10,641 nucleotides of DNA from Methanoregula sp. Lineage in GTDB: Archaea; Halobacteriota; Methanomicrobia; Methanomicrobiales; Methanospirillaceae. Position 1 is the stretch's first letter. Every line of letters begins with the position of its first letter. The translations under genes and the position numbers were made by a program. The notes beneath the pieces were generated by a model. The model was not told the DNA's origin. It saw only the letters and a list, made by a program, of their open reading frames with translations, and searched no databases. Location: contig JAPKXT010000003.1 of assembly GCA_026394695.1 (NCBI GenBank), positions 1 through 10,641 on the forward strand, given 5' to 3'. This document shows positions 1-5,206 of this stretch, piece by piece.

Positions 1-300
1 GGAGGGTTCTACGGGTTTTTTCTCCAGGGCATGTATGACTGAAGGAGAGAATCGGAGCCCGTATAGGGCATATTTTCTCTGAACCTTTCCACACTCCTGC
101 CCAGATACCGTCATTCGTGATTCCCGTTATCATTCATTACCTTCACCCTTCCCTCCCCCATCGGCCCGGTACCAGCCCCCCGCCACTGCCGGTCCAAACG
201 GAACGGAGGACCTGATACTATTTCGATCTGGTGAATAGTCAATTCCGGAAGATCTCACAATCCTTATCTGTTTCACTGACGAAATTTCCGGGTGGTTTCA
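1..300. other. Leading stretch without a supportable gene
   Basis: No convincing coding region is visible on either strand. The right half is pyrimidine-rich, notably a C/T-rich run around 140-165. A weak A/T-rich element near 214-221 could be a promoter for the PH-like gene that follows, but it is not a good TATA box. A minus-strand frame is open to the left edge over about the first 70 bases and could be the end of a gene outside the window; it is too short to judge. No tRNA or rRNA structure was recognised. Confidence 0.5.
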
Positions 301-810
301 ATGCAGAATCAGCATTTTCCTCTCAACACCCTGTTCAAGCCATCGCCTTCGATGAAGACATGGTTACGGGGTGGCATCGCGCTCATTATCGGTTTCTTCC
401 TGCTCTTTTCCTACGTACCGGTAGCTCTGTTCTCTGATATGCCGGCGGTATTCTCGGTCATCATCCTCGGCGGAATATTCCTCCTCTTTGCCTTGCTCTG
501 GTACTGGGTCGGCCTCTATTACGAGAGCATGTGGTACGAGCTCCGCGAGGACGAGATCAACTGGAAACGGGGCGTCTGGTTCCGGATAACCGGGATCGTT
601 CCTTATAACCGGATCACCAACCTTGACGTCCGGCAGGGGCCGTTCATGCGTTTTCTCGGGATCTCGAACCTCGCTATCCAGACCGCAGGCTACTCCGGGC
701 AGGCCGTGGCGGAGATTCGGATTGAGGCTATCGAGCACCCCCTTTTTCCTCCCCTCAAAACAGCCCTTCCTTTTCTCATTCCCCCTATCCCCAGCCTATC
801 CGGCAAATGA
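301..810 (+). CDS. PH-like (bPH2/YdbS-type) membrane protein, unusual C-terminus
   Basis: Membrane-anchored protein with a bacterial/archaeal PH-like domain of the bPH2 (YdbS) type; its cellular role is unknown. From the ATG, two hydrophobic helices lie at about residues 19-40 and 45-68. They are followed by the family's typical pattern: Y-x-L-x-x-D-x-I-x-W-x-x-G-V-W, then P-Y-x-R-I-T-N-L-D-V-R-Q-G-P, then F-G/L-G-I with I-Q-T-A-G-Y-S-G and an E-I-R-I-x-x-I-E strand. ATG 301 is chosen because GGGTGG (290-295) sits 5 bases before it; GTG 292 in the same frame is the longer alternative. The last 25 or so residues are Pro/Leu/Phe-rich and encoded by a C/T-rich tract, unlike the charged helix usual after this strand. 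The end may therefore be degenerate or replaced. Confidence 0.75.
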   Translation: MQNQHFPLNTLFKPSPSMKTWLRGGIALIIGFFLLFSYVPVALFSDMPAVFSVIILGGIFLLFALLWYWVGLYYESMWYELREDEINWKRGVWFRITGIVPYNRITNLDVRQGPFMRFLGISNLAIQTAGYSGQAVAEIRIEAIEHPLFPPLKTALPFLIPPIPSLSGK

Positions 811-868
811 TCGCCCTTGGTTTATTGCGATGACAAGCCTCATATCTGATAAGAAATGTGTTTCTTGT

Positions 869-1351
869 ATGGACCTCTTCGTTCTACGGCACGGGAAGGC
901 GGGACCGTCATCTGATGGACCCGACGATAGTAAACGGGCACTGACAGGTGATGGAAAGAAAGAGATACGAAAAATCGGGAAGTGGATGCGGCGAAAAAAA
1001 TTCAGGTTCAACGTTGTTGCCACAAGCCCGCTGACCCGTGCCTCTGAGACTGCGGAAATTATTGCCCGGTCGCTTGGCCAGAAAAAACGGCTCGCTGTCT
1101 GGGAGGAACTTGCGCCTGGTGGGGATGTGGATACGATCTGCTATCATGCTGCACAATATGGCGAGGATGCCGCGGTTCTCCTCACCGGGCACGAACCTTT
1201 ATTATCAATGCTTGTCAGCAGGATCATTGCCGGAAATGATACAGCCTCCCTTATTCTCGCAAAAGGCGGCCTGGCAAAAATCCGGAATTATTCCTTCGAC
1301 AAACGGCCGTCCGGTGATCTCCAGTGGCTGCTCACGCCCGGGCAGGAATGA
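869..1351 (+). CDS. sixA: SixA-like phosphohistidine phosphatase (histidine phosphatase superfamily)
   Basis: Predicted cytoplasmic phosphohistidine phosphatase of the histidine phosphatase (phosphoglycerate mutase-like) superfamily, 160 residues, close to the usual SixA length. The N-terminus carries the catalytic R-H-G motif (residues 7-9, His8 being the phospho-acceptor). T-S-P-L-T-R-A-x-E-T-A follows near residues 51-61, and the second catalytic histidine lies in T-G-H-E-P. I chose ATG 869 because family members begin with a few residues before RHG; an in-frame ATG at 830 would add 13 residues, and the frame is open further upstream without family similarity. No strong Shine-Dalgarno site precedes either start. 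SixA enzymes remove phosphate from phosphohistidine proteins, but the archaeal substrate is unknown. The next gene starts 6 bases after the stop, so the two are probably cotranscribed. Confidence 0.85.
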   Translation: MDLFVLRHGKAGPSSDGPDDSKRALTGDGKKEIRKIGKWMRRKKFRFNVVATSPLTRASETAEIIARSLGQKKRLAVWEELAPGGDVDTICYHAAQYGEDAAVLLTGHEPLLSMLVSRIIAGNDTASLILAKGGLAKIRNYSFDKRPSGDLQWLLTPGQE

Positions 1352-1357
1352 TCTGGT

Positions 1358-2080
1358 ATGCGGTTCTCCGACAACCCAGAAAAGAACAATGCTATCATCT
1401 GGTTTGTTATCGCTGCCGGGTCTCTCGGGCTCGCATTCGTCTTTGCGGTTATCCTCTCACTGATCCCTCTTACCTTTGGCCGTTTTTATCCCCTGTGTTT
1501 GTTGGGAACACTCTCATTCCTGGGAATTGTCATGGGTCTTGCATTTTACCTGGGTTCCAGGAAATATAACTCGCTGGTTTCAGGAGAAGATATCCTTGCC
1601 CGCTGGTCGTACCGGTACGAGGAGATCGCATCAGCTCTTGGTGAAGAGGAGAAACGCCAGAAAAAAATGCGGATGGTGGTGCTCTTTTTTATCTTCCTGA
1701 TGCTGGGGATGGGTCTTCTGTTCTGTTTTGATAAAAACGGGGTGGACGTCCTTGCGGTCAGTGAATATGCGTTTCTCGGTCTTCTTACTCTGGTATTCAT
1801 CTACTTTGGTCTGCCTGCGATGGGATTTAGCCCTTCGGGAGCAATGGATTTAATCTTAAAAAAGGACAGTGCACTTTTTGCGGGCAGGTTCCATGTCTGG
1901 CGCTTCTGGGGAAGCCGGCTCATTGCAGCGGACTACACCCCGGGCATTCCGGCAAATATCACGATCCAGTATGCGTTTTCATCCGAATACGGGCCTCAGG
2001 TGATACACCTCTCGATTCCCGTTCCTGCTGGCCGGGAGCGGGAGGCAGAGAGGGCGGCGCAGGGAATTCGCACGGCCTGA
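1358..2080 (+). CDS. Four-helix membrane protein of unknown function
   Basis: I do not recognise this 240-residue protein. It has four clear hydrophobic segments, at about residues 13-37, 43-66, 104-124 and 133-156. A charged cytosolic-looking loop between helices two and three (about 76-103) is rich in Arg, Lys and Glu, with R-W-S-Y-R-Y-E-E-I. The C-terminal 85 residues look soluble and beta-rich, with F-H-V-W-R-F-W-G and Y-T-P-G-I-P patterns, and end in an Arg/Glu/Ala-rich helix. The loop and C-terminal part are somewhat reminiscent of PH-like membrane proteins, but I would not assign that family. It starts 6 bases after the SixA-like stop codon, so the two genes are likely one transcript. 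A role in envelope or membrane regulation is only a guess. Confidence 0.75.
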   Translation: MRFSDNPEKNNAIIWFVIAAGSLGLAFVFAVILSLIPLTFGRFYPLCLLGTLSFLGIVMGLAFYLGSRKYNSLVSGEDILARWSYRYEEIASALGEEEKRQKKMRMVVLFFIFLMLGMGLLFCFDKNGVDVLAVSEYAFLGLLTLVFIYFGLPAMGFSPSGAMDLILKKDSALFAGRFHVWRFWGSRLIAADYTPGIPANITIQYAFSSEYGPQVIHLSIPVPAGREREAERAAQGIRTA

Positions 2081-2123
2081 CAGAGGAGGAGATTAGAATT
2101 GTGGAGGGAAGTGTGAAATAAAA

Positions 2124-2132
2124 CAATATATT
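2124..2132 (+). promoter_or_regulatory. TATA-like box of the HEPN/MNT cassette
   Basis: CAATATATT lies in an A/T-rich 100-base gap. Initiation about 25 bases downstream would give a leader of roughly 27 bases containing GGAGTGG (2164-2170), 10 bases before the HEPN start codon. The position fits an archaeal promoter for the cassette. Confidence 0.5.
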
Positions 2133-2180
2133 CATCTGACAACATACGCAAGATAGAGAATTAGGAGTGGTTTTTCTTTA

Positions 2181-2570
2181 ATGACAAATGATTCCGGCGA
2201 ATGGTTTCTGCAGGTGCAGTATGACCTCGGCACTGCTGAATCTCTCGTCTCCGCAGGGCGATATCCCCCGGCGATATTCTTCAGTCATCTTGCATTGGAA
2301 AAAGCCTTAAAAGCGTTATACATAGAGAAATTCAATGACAATCCGGAAAAGACCCATAGCCTTGTCTATCTGGTTGAACTTCTTGAACTGGAACTGCCGC
2401 AACACTATCTGGACTCGCTGTTTGTCATCAACCGTATTGGGGTGACCGGACGATATCCCCATAACCTTGAAGAGGTTCTTGAACAATATACCAAAGCAAA
2501 GACACAAAAAATCATATCCGAGACAAAGGAGATCCTCACATGGTTGATGCAAAAATCCTCGAAGCGGTAA
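2181..2570 (+). CDS. HEPN-domain protein, putative toxin of HEPN/MNT pair
   Basis: A 129-residue HEPN-domain protein, the usual first partner of a HEPN/MNT toxin-antitoxin or nucleotide-transfer module. Visible family features are the helix S-H-L-A-L-E-K-A-L-K-A-L (about residues 35-46) and T-H-S-L (58-61) leading into a Leu-rich helix. In many HEPN RNases an R-x4-6-H motif is catalytic. Here the C-terminal half has only R-Y-P-H-N (91-95), with R85 and H94 separated by 8 residues, so the canonical motif is not present and RNase activity is uncertain. The start is supported by GGAGTGG at 2164-2170. The gene overlaps the MNT gene by 31 bases, indicating translational coupling. Cassettes of this type are common in methanogen accessory regions. 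Confidence 0.88.
   Translation: MTNDSGEWFLQVQYDLGTAESLVSAGRYPPAIFFSHLALEKALKALYIEKFNDNPEKTHSLVYLVELLELELPQHYLDSLFVINRIGVTGRYPHNLEEVLEQYTKAKTQKIISETKEILTWLMQKSSKR
2525..2532 (+). promoter_or_regulatory. Ribosome binding site for the MNT gene, inside the HEPN gene
   Basis: AAAGGAGA lies within the HEPN coding sequence, 7 bases before the MNT start ATG at 2540. It decides that start and implies translation of MNT from the shared mRNA. Confidence 0.65.
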
Positions 2571-2875
2571 ATTTTTTCAGCGCGCAAATCCGGAATAACG
2601 GAATCCGCATCAACAACCTTATCCTGTTCGGCTCTTCGAGCACTGGCACCGCAACACCCGGAAGTGATATCGATATCGCAATAATCTCTGATGATTTTGT
2701 AAACCGGAATATTTTTGATCGGGCCCTCCTGACAAAAGATGCGGAGATGCATACGGTGAAAAAATTTAAAGTGCCCCTCGATGTAATCACCCTGACCACG
2801 GAAGAATATCAGGATAAGAAATCCCTGATTGCAGGTACGCTCAGGAAAGGGGTTGTTCTGCCACCGATCTCATAG
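2540..2875 (+). CDS. MNT-type minimal nucleotidyltransferase, putative antitoxin
   Basis: A 111-residue nucleotidyltransferase of the DNA polymerase beta fold (MNT, MntA-like). The active-site signature is complete: G-S-S-x-x-G (residues 31-36), then S-D-I-D with Asp43 and Asp45 as metal ligands, and a third carboxylate at Asp81 in P-L-D-V-I. In characterised HEPN/MNT pairs the MNT protein transfers AMP to a tyrosine near the HEPN active site and so neutralises the toxin. That is family knowledge; here the HEPN partner lacks the canonical R-x4-x-H-x-Y site, so the modified residue, if any, is unclear. The start ATG is preceded by AAAGGAGA. The gene overlaps the HEPN gene by 31 bases, and the next gene begins 2 bases after its stop. 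Confidence 0.9.
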   Translation: MVDAKILEAVNFFSAQIRNNGIRINNLILFGSSSTGTATPGSDIDIAIISDDFVNRNIFDRALLTKDAEMHTVKKFKVPLDVITLTTEEYQDKKSLIAGTLRKGVVLPPIS

Positions 2876-2877
2876 AT

Positions 2878-3087
2878 ATGAAATTCAAAACATTACACCA
2901 GATTCAGCAGGAGGGACTTGACGTACTGGTTGACAAGCTTGGCCCGGACGATGCGATCCGGTTCCTCCAGATCTATGAATCGGGAAGCGGCGACTGGACA
3001 AAAGACCGGAAAAAATACCTGGCTAAAGACCCGGATAAAATTATCAAACATATCATGGAACGAAGAAAAAAAGTACCCCCTCAATAA
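2878..3087 (+). CDS. Small uncharacterised protein, third gene of the HEPN/MNT cassette
   Basis: A 69-residue protein that I recognise only as one of a set of short, charged archaeal and cyanobacterial proteins without known function. The sequence shows a leading helix with I-x-x-x-G-L-D-V-L, then L-G-P-D-D-A-I-R-F-L-Q (about residues 21-31). Next comes G-S-G-D-W-T-K-D-R (36-44) and a basic C-terminal tail with M-E-R-R-K-K. There are no membrane segments or cysteines. The ATG is 2 bases after the MNT stop codon, so it is almost certainly on the same mRNA and coupled. A role as an accessory antitoxin or regulator of the pair is an inference from position only. Confidence 0.75.
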   Translation: MKFKTLHQIQQEGLDVLVDKLGPDDAIRFLQIYESGSGDWTKDRKKYLAKDPDKIIKHIMERRKKVPPQ

Positions 3088-3176
3088 ATTCATCCTCCTT
3101 TTTCACTCAATTACTTCTCCATCTGTGCCAATCCACATGTTCTATCAAAGTGGGCATAAAGGTTACAGGAATTGGA

Positions 3177-3187
3177 CATATATCACA
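3177..3187 (+). promoter_or_regulatory. Possible TATA box near the decayed RhuM-like gene
   Basis: ACATATATCAC is a good TATA-like match in the gap after the HEPN/MNT cassette. It lies 22 bases from its start to an ATG at 3199, slightly close for a promoter of that start codon. It may be a leftover promoter of the RhuM remnant or chance A/T sequence. Confidence 0.25.
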
Positions 3188-3198
3188 CCTGCCGGGAT

Positions 3199-3478
3199 AT
3201 GAACGAAATATGGATTAACCGTTTATCGCACACTCACTGCACACCCTCAACTTCTCCGATCCTCGGACAAAGCCCGTCATGATCGTATAGTGATGCTCGT
3301 CACGCAGGCACTCGTCGCAGAACTCTACCAGACAACCGTACCGAATATCAACATACACATAAGGAATATTTTCAAAGAGAACGAACTAGACCGGAATTCA
3401 GTTGTTAAGGAATACTTGACAACTGCCCCGATGGTAAAAATACCAGACGAAATTTCTTGAACTGTAATAACATCAGTG
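3199..3478 (+). pseudogene. RhuM-family protein remnant, N-terminal part, frameshifted
   Basis: Remnant of a virulence-RhuM family gene; this family has an unknown role and is common in mobile and defence-linked regions. The clearest part is the frame 3293-3460. It reads L-V-T-Q-A-L-V-A-E-L-Y-Q-T-T, then N-I-x-I-H-I-R-N-I-F, then S-V-V-K-E-Y-L-T-T-A: the conserved N-terminal helix-turn-helix-like region of RhuM proteins. After T-T-A-P the reading shifts by one base into D-G-K-N-T-R-R-N-F, matching the usual D-G-K-x-Y segment. It then dissolves near 3478, where DinD-like sequence begins. An ATG at 3199 lies about 31 codons upstream of the L-V-T-Q-A segment, a sensible distance for the family start, but the sequence between is broken by a stop. 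Most of the gene (the C-terminal two thirds or more) is missing. Confidence 0.72.
3295..3337 (+). repeat. 43-base direct repeat, copy 1 (RhuM core)
   Basis: This stretch matches 4697-4739 at 42 of 43 positions, in the same orientation and 1402 bases away. It encodes the conserved L-V-T-Q-A-L-x-A-E-L-Y-Q-T-T segment of the RhuM remnant. Similarity continues beyond it at a lower level. Confidence 0.9.
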
Positions 3479-3490
3479 CCTTCTTCTCAT

Positions 3491-3691
3491 GCAGGAAATT
3501 TTTTTAAAATTATTGAAAAAGCCTGGGAATCCTGCAAAAATGCAAACAACCCGGTTTTTGATCATTTTGTTGACGCCAACAAAACGATCCCCCCGGATCC
3601 GGTGCAGAGCGGGAGATAGAAGATATCTTTCTTACCCCCTATGTCTGTTATCTAATAGCCCGGATAACTCGCAGACGTCGTTATGCGATGT
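3491..3691 (+). pseudogene. DinD-family (DNA-damage-inducible protein D) remnant, frameshifted
   Basis: Two adjacent frames together give the central part of a DinD/BRO-like protein. Frame one (3491-3616) reads F-F-K-I-I-E-K-A-W-E-S-C-K-N, then P-V-F-D-H-F-V-D, corresponding to the family's conserved I-E-K-A-x-x-A-C-x-x-S-G and D-H-F. Frame two (3601-3690) reads G-A-E-R-E-I-E-D-I-F-L-T, then Y-V-C-Y-L-I-A, matching the G-A-K-R-E-x-x-D-x-x-L-x-R-Y-A-C-Y-L hallmark. The shift falls near a run of six C at 3589-3594. Frame two ends at TGA 3691; weak echoes of the next conserved segment may continue to about 3730. The start and C-terminal half are absent. It directly abuts the RhuM remnant, suggesting that deletion joined two decayed genes. 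The overlapping 129-codon frame from 3489 is not the coding frame. Confidence 0.7.
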
Positions 3692-3712
3692 GACACCCTC
3701 GAAGAAGGAACG

Positions 3713-3901
3713 TCAGAGACTTGAGAAGAATCCATCAGGTTTCTTCGACTTGGAAGGCGCGGCTGAAGGATCGGGCTGGGGTGCAGGGGAGGCTGGCGGG
3801 GGCGGTGGTGCAGGGGTTTGCTCGTGGATAAAAAGAGATGTGTATGCAGTTCTCTGGGAAAGAAATTCTTTCAATTGAATTTCATTTGATAATTCCGAAA
3901 T
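3713..3901 (-). pseudogene. In-frame extension of the NYN gene beyond its TGA, proline-rich tail
   Basis: Directly after the TGA of the NYN gene, the same minus-strand frame stays open for 62 sense codons to a TGA at 3713-3715. It reads like real protein. First comes a polar helix (I-S-E-L-S-N-E-I-Q-L-K-E-F-L-S), then a Pro/Ala linker with five consecutive prolines, then a basic end S-K-S-K-K-P-D-G-F-F-S-S-L. Third codon positions vary among synonymous Pro, Ala and Ser codons. It ends 22 bases before the DinD remnant, without overlap. The simplest reading is that the NYN protein once had this tail and a nonsense change removed it. An open frame of this length can also arise by chance in G/C-rich sequence, so this is an inference. 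Confidence 0.4.
3773..3816 (+). other. G-rich tract with quadruplex potential
   Basis: Five runs of at least three G (at 3773, 3778, 3786, 3798 and 3813) lie within 44 bases, separated by 2, 4, 8 and 10 bases. Because two of the loops exceed seven bases this is a loose, not a canonical, G-quadruplex motif. On the minus strand the same bases are the proline codons of the extension behind the NYN gene, which is an adequate explanation for the C-richness there. Confidence 0.4.
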
Positions 3902-4429
3902 TCACCGCTTTACTGTATTAAAGAATGCCTGATCCATTTCGCACCGTTCATCAACAGCTGAAAGGAGTTCGTCATGAACAGATCGACGGGAATAATACAA
4001 TTTTGTTATAACCCCTGCATCTTTCGCAGCCTCAATCGCTGGAACGAAATCACTGTCACCGGTTACAATTACTGCATATTGTATCTGGTCTGACCAACTC
4101 AAGCGGACTAGCTCAACCGCAAGCAGAATATCCACACGCTTCTGCTCGTAAGTACCGTCTTTGTTTTTGCGCAATTTGCCAAACCGCATCTGGAACCGTG
4201 GAAGCGCTTCAATTTTGTTGGCAAATTTGTCATACTGGCTGGATTTGAATTTTTCTTCATCCGTCGGTGGTTCACTTTTGTACGGTTTGCAATCGTAAAA
4301 ATACGTCCTGAGGCGTTCTTTATCGCCACAAACGGTATCACAAAATTTTACGAAATCAATTTTTGTACCATCATTAATGGCCTTTGATAAATACCCGTTA
4401 TCAATAAAAACAGCTACACGGTCGGTCAT
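3902..4429 (-). CDS. NYN-domain (LabA/DUF88-like) putative ribonuclease
   Basis: A 175-residue NYN-domain protein of the LabA/DUF88 type, a PIN-like fold that usually acts as a metal-dependent RNase. The conserved acidic residues are all visible: Asp10 in F-I-D-N-G-Y, Asp100 in K-R-V-D-I-L-L-A, and Asp125 and Asp127 in V-T-G-D-S-D-F-V-P. The P-P-T-x-E-E-K segment and S-V-H-D-E-L-L near the end are also family-like. The length matches single-domain members. The gene has its own TATA-like box upstream and no neighbour close enough to be an operon partner. It lies between two decayed RhuM copies in an accessory region, which suggests a defence or mobile-element context, by position only. The frame continues beyond the TGA into a possible lost tail. 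Confidence 0.88.
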   Translation of the reverse strand: MTDRVAVFIDNGYLSKAINDGTKIDFVKFCDTVCGDKERLRTYFYDCKPYKSEPPTDEEKFKSSQYDKFANKIEALPRFQMRFGKLRKNKDGTYEQKRVDILLAVELVRLSWSDQIQYAVIVTGDSDFVPAIEAAKDAGVITKLYYSRRSVHDELLSAVDERCEMDQAFFNTVKR

Positions 4430-4492
4430 TAATTTACACTAAACGACTTAAGAAGAAGAAACTATCGTCCCAAGAAGTGTCAGAACGATAGC

Positions 4493-4500
4493 GTATATAA
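4493..4500 (-). promoter_or_regulatory. TATA-like box of the NYN gene
   Basis: On the minus strand this reads TTATATAC. Initiation about 25 bases downstream would be near 4470, giving a leader of roughly 40 bases before the ATG at 4429. No good Shine-Dalgarno site is seen in that leader. Confidence 0.5.
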
Positions 4501-4696
4501 CACATATACATTCATTCAAAATCTTATAAAGTTTTTGTAAATCCCAATGGGAAACGAGGTATATTGTTTTTTATATCGTAACCCCCTCCCTACTTCGTCT
4601 CATCCAGATCCGGCTGGTATCATCATTTTCGGGAAGGACCCACTCATTGTGGTAGAGATTCTTTGTTTACTCATAATAAAAAAACTCCCGCCCCCC

Positions 4697-4739
4697 GCTC
4701 GTCACGCAGGCACTCATCGCAGAACTCTACCAGACAACC
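4697..4739 (+). repeat. 43-base direct repeat, copy 2 (RhuM core)
   Basis: Second copy of the segment at 3295-3337, with a single G-to-A difference that changes L-V-A-E to L-I-A-E. The much lower identity on both sides shows that these are two different RhuM relatives sharing a nearly identical block, rather than one recent tandem duplication. Confidence 0.9.
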
Positions 4740-4852
4740 AAACAGAATGTCAGCCTCCATATCGGGAATATTCTGCAAACGGTGAATATTCTCAAGCCGC
4801 AACTGTAAAGGAATACCTGACAGTTCAAACCGAAGGATCCCGGGTCGTCTAA
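4697..4852 (+). pseudogene. Second RhuM-family remnant, frameshifted fragment
   Basis: The first frame (from about 4698) reads L-V-T-Q-A-L-I-A-E-L-Y-Q-T-T-K-Q-N-V-S-L, then H-I-G-N-I, matching the RhuM N-terminal region very closely. It then loses the frame, and the family pattern resumes in another frame as A-T-V-K-E-Y-L-T-V-Q-T-E-G-S-R-V-V, ending at TAA 4850-4852. The sequence before 4697 shows no RhuM N-terminus and the sequence after 4852 none of the later conserved blocks, so this is an isolated fragment of about 50 codons. Compared with the first remnant it has the commoner T-K-Q-N-V-S-L-H-I form, so it is probably the better preserved relative. Confidence 0.72.
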
Positions 4853-5138
4853 CTGTTCAGACAAACGGTGATCGATCCGGTTGGTTCACTTTCATATTTT
4901 GAGCGTCATGGTGACATACACCCTGATCTCCCCAATTCGAGCTCCATTTTCGCGTTCCGGAAGGCATTTTAGCACTAATTCGGGAAAAAACAACACTATT
5001 GTTTTGGGAATCCGCTGTTTCTTTGTCCGTTTGATCATCGGGGACTGTATTGCAGCTGAAAATCACCGCTAATAGCACCTATTGGGAGGCGAATCTCCAC
5101 TCATATGGATGTGGGGTAGCGGAATGGGGAAAGACGGG
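4853..5138. other. Stretch without a supportable gene
   Basis: No family is recognisable between the second RhuM remnant and the FEN1 downstream region. A 73-codon minus-strand frame (4857-5078) begins at a GTG with a short hydrophobic stretch and a cysteine. It lacks basic residues before that stretch, has no ribosome binding site, and is preceded immediately by a stop. It is either a decayed piece or chance. Confidence 0.4.
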
Positions 5139-5169
5139 AAAAAGGGGGGTTTTATCCGTCCCGGGATAA
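5139..5169 (-). terminator. Possible terminator of the FEN1 operon
   Basis: Downstream of the FEN1 stop, the minus strand has an inverted repeat TTATCC/GGATAA (5164-5169 with 5152-5157, six-base loop). A C run and five T (5139-5143) follow. The T-tract is the relevant archaeal signal; the hairpin is short and may be incidental. Confidence 0.35.
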
Positions 5170-5206
5170 TCCTCTCCGGTTTTGATAACACGAACAGCTT
5201 CAGGCC

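Noticed and set aside
623..868. Upstream extension of the SixA-like frame by 82 codons.
   Set aside because: The extension overlaps the PH-like gene in another frame, is Pro/Ser/Arg-rich without family similarity, and the catalytic RHG motif belongs near the N-terminus.
3489..3878. A 129-codon plus-strand open frame.
   Set aside because: The DinD-like conserved residues are in the other two frames over its first half, and the Gly-rich second half is the antisense of the proline-rich NYN extension; it has no family features.
3902..3904. TGA read as selenocysteine to extend the NYN protein.
   Set aside because: No selenocysteine insertion element is evident, and the lineage suggested by the window is not known to encode selenocysteine; a nonsense mutation is simpler.
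3295..4739. A composite transposon or insertion sequence bounded by the 43-base direct repeats.
   Set aside because: No transposase, terminal inverted repeats or target-site duplication is visible; the repeats are explained as RhuM coding sequence, though recombination between them remains possible.
4547..4852. A 101-codon plus-strand frame that could be read as an intact small gene.
   Set aside because: Only its last 17 or so codons match RhuM; the first part is unrelated and the RhuM start lies in another frame, so it is a frameshifted remnant.
4857..5078. A 73-codon minus-strand frame with a short hydrophobic start and a cysteine, suggesting a small lipoprotein.
   Set aside because: It starts at GTG right after a stop, has no ribosome binding site, no basic residues ahead of the hydrophobic stretch and no recognisable family; the interval lies in decayed sequence.
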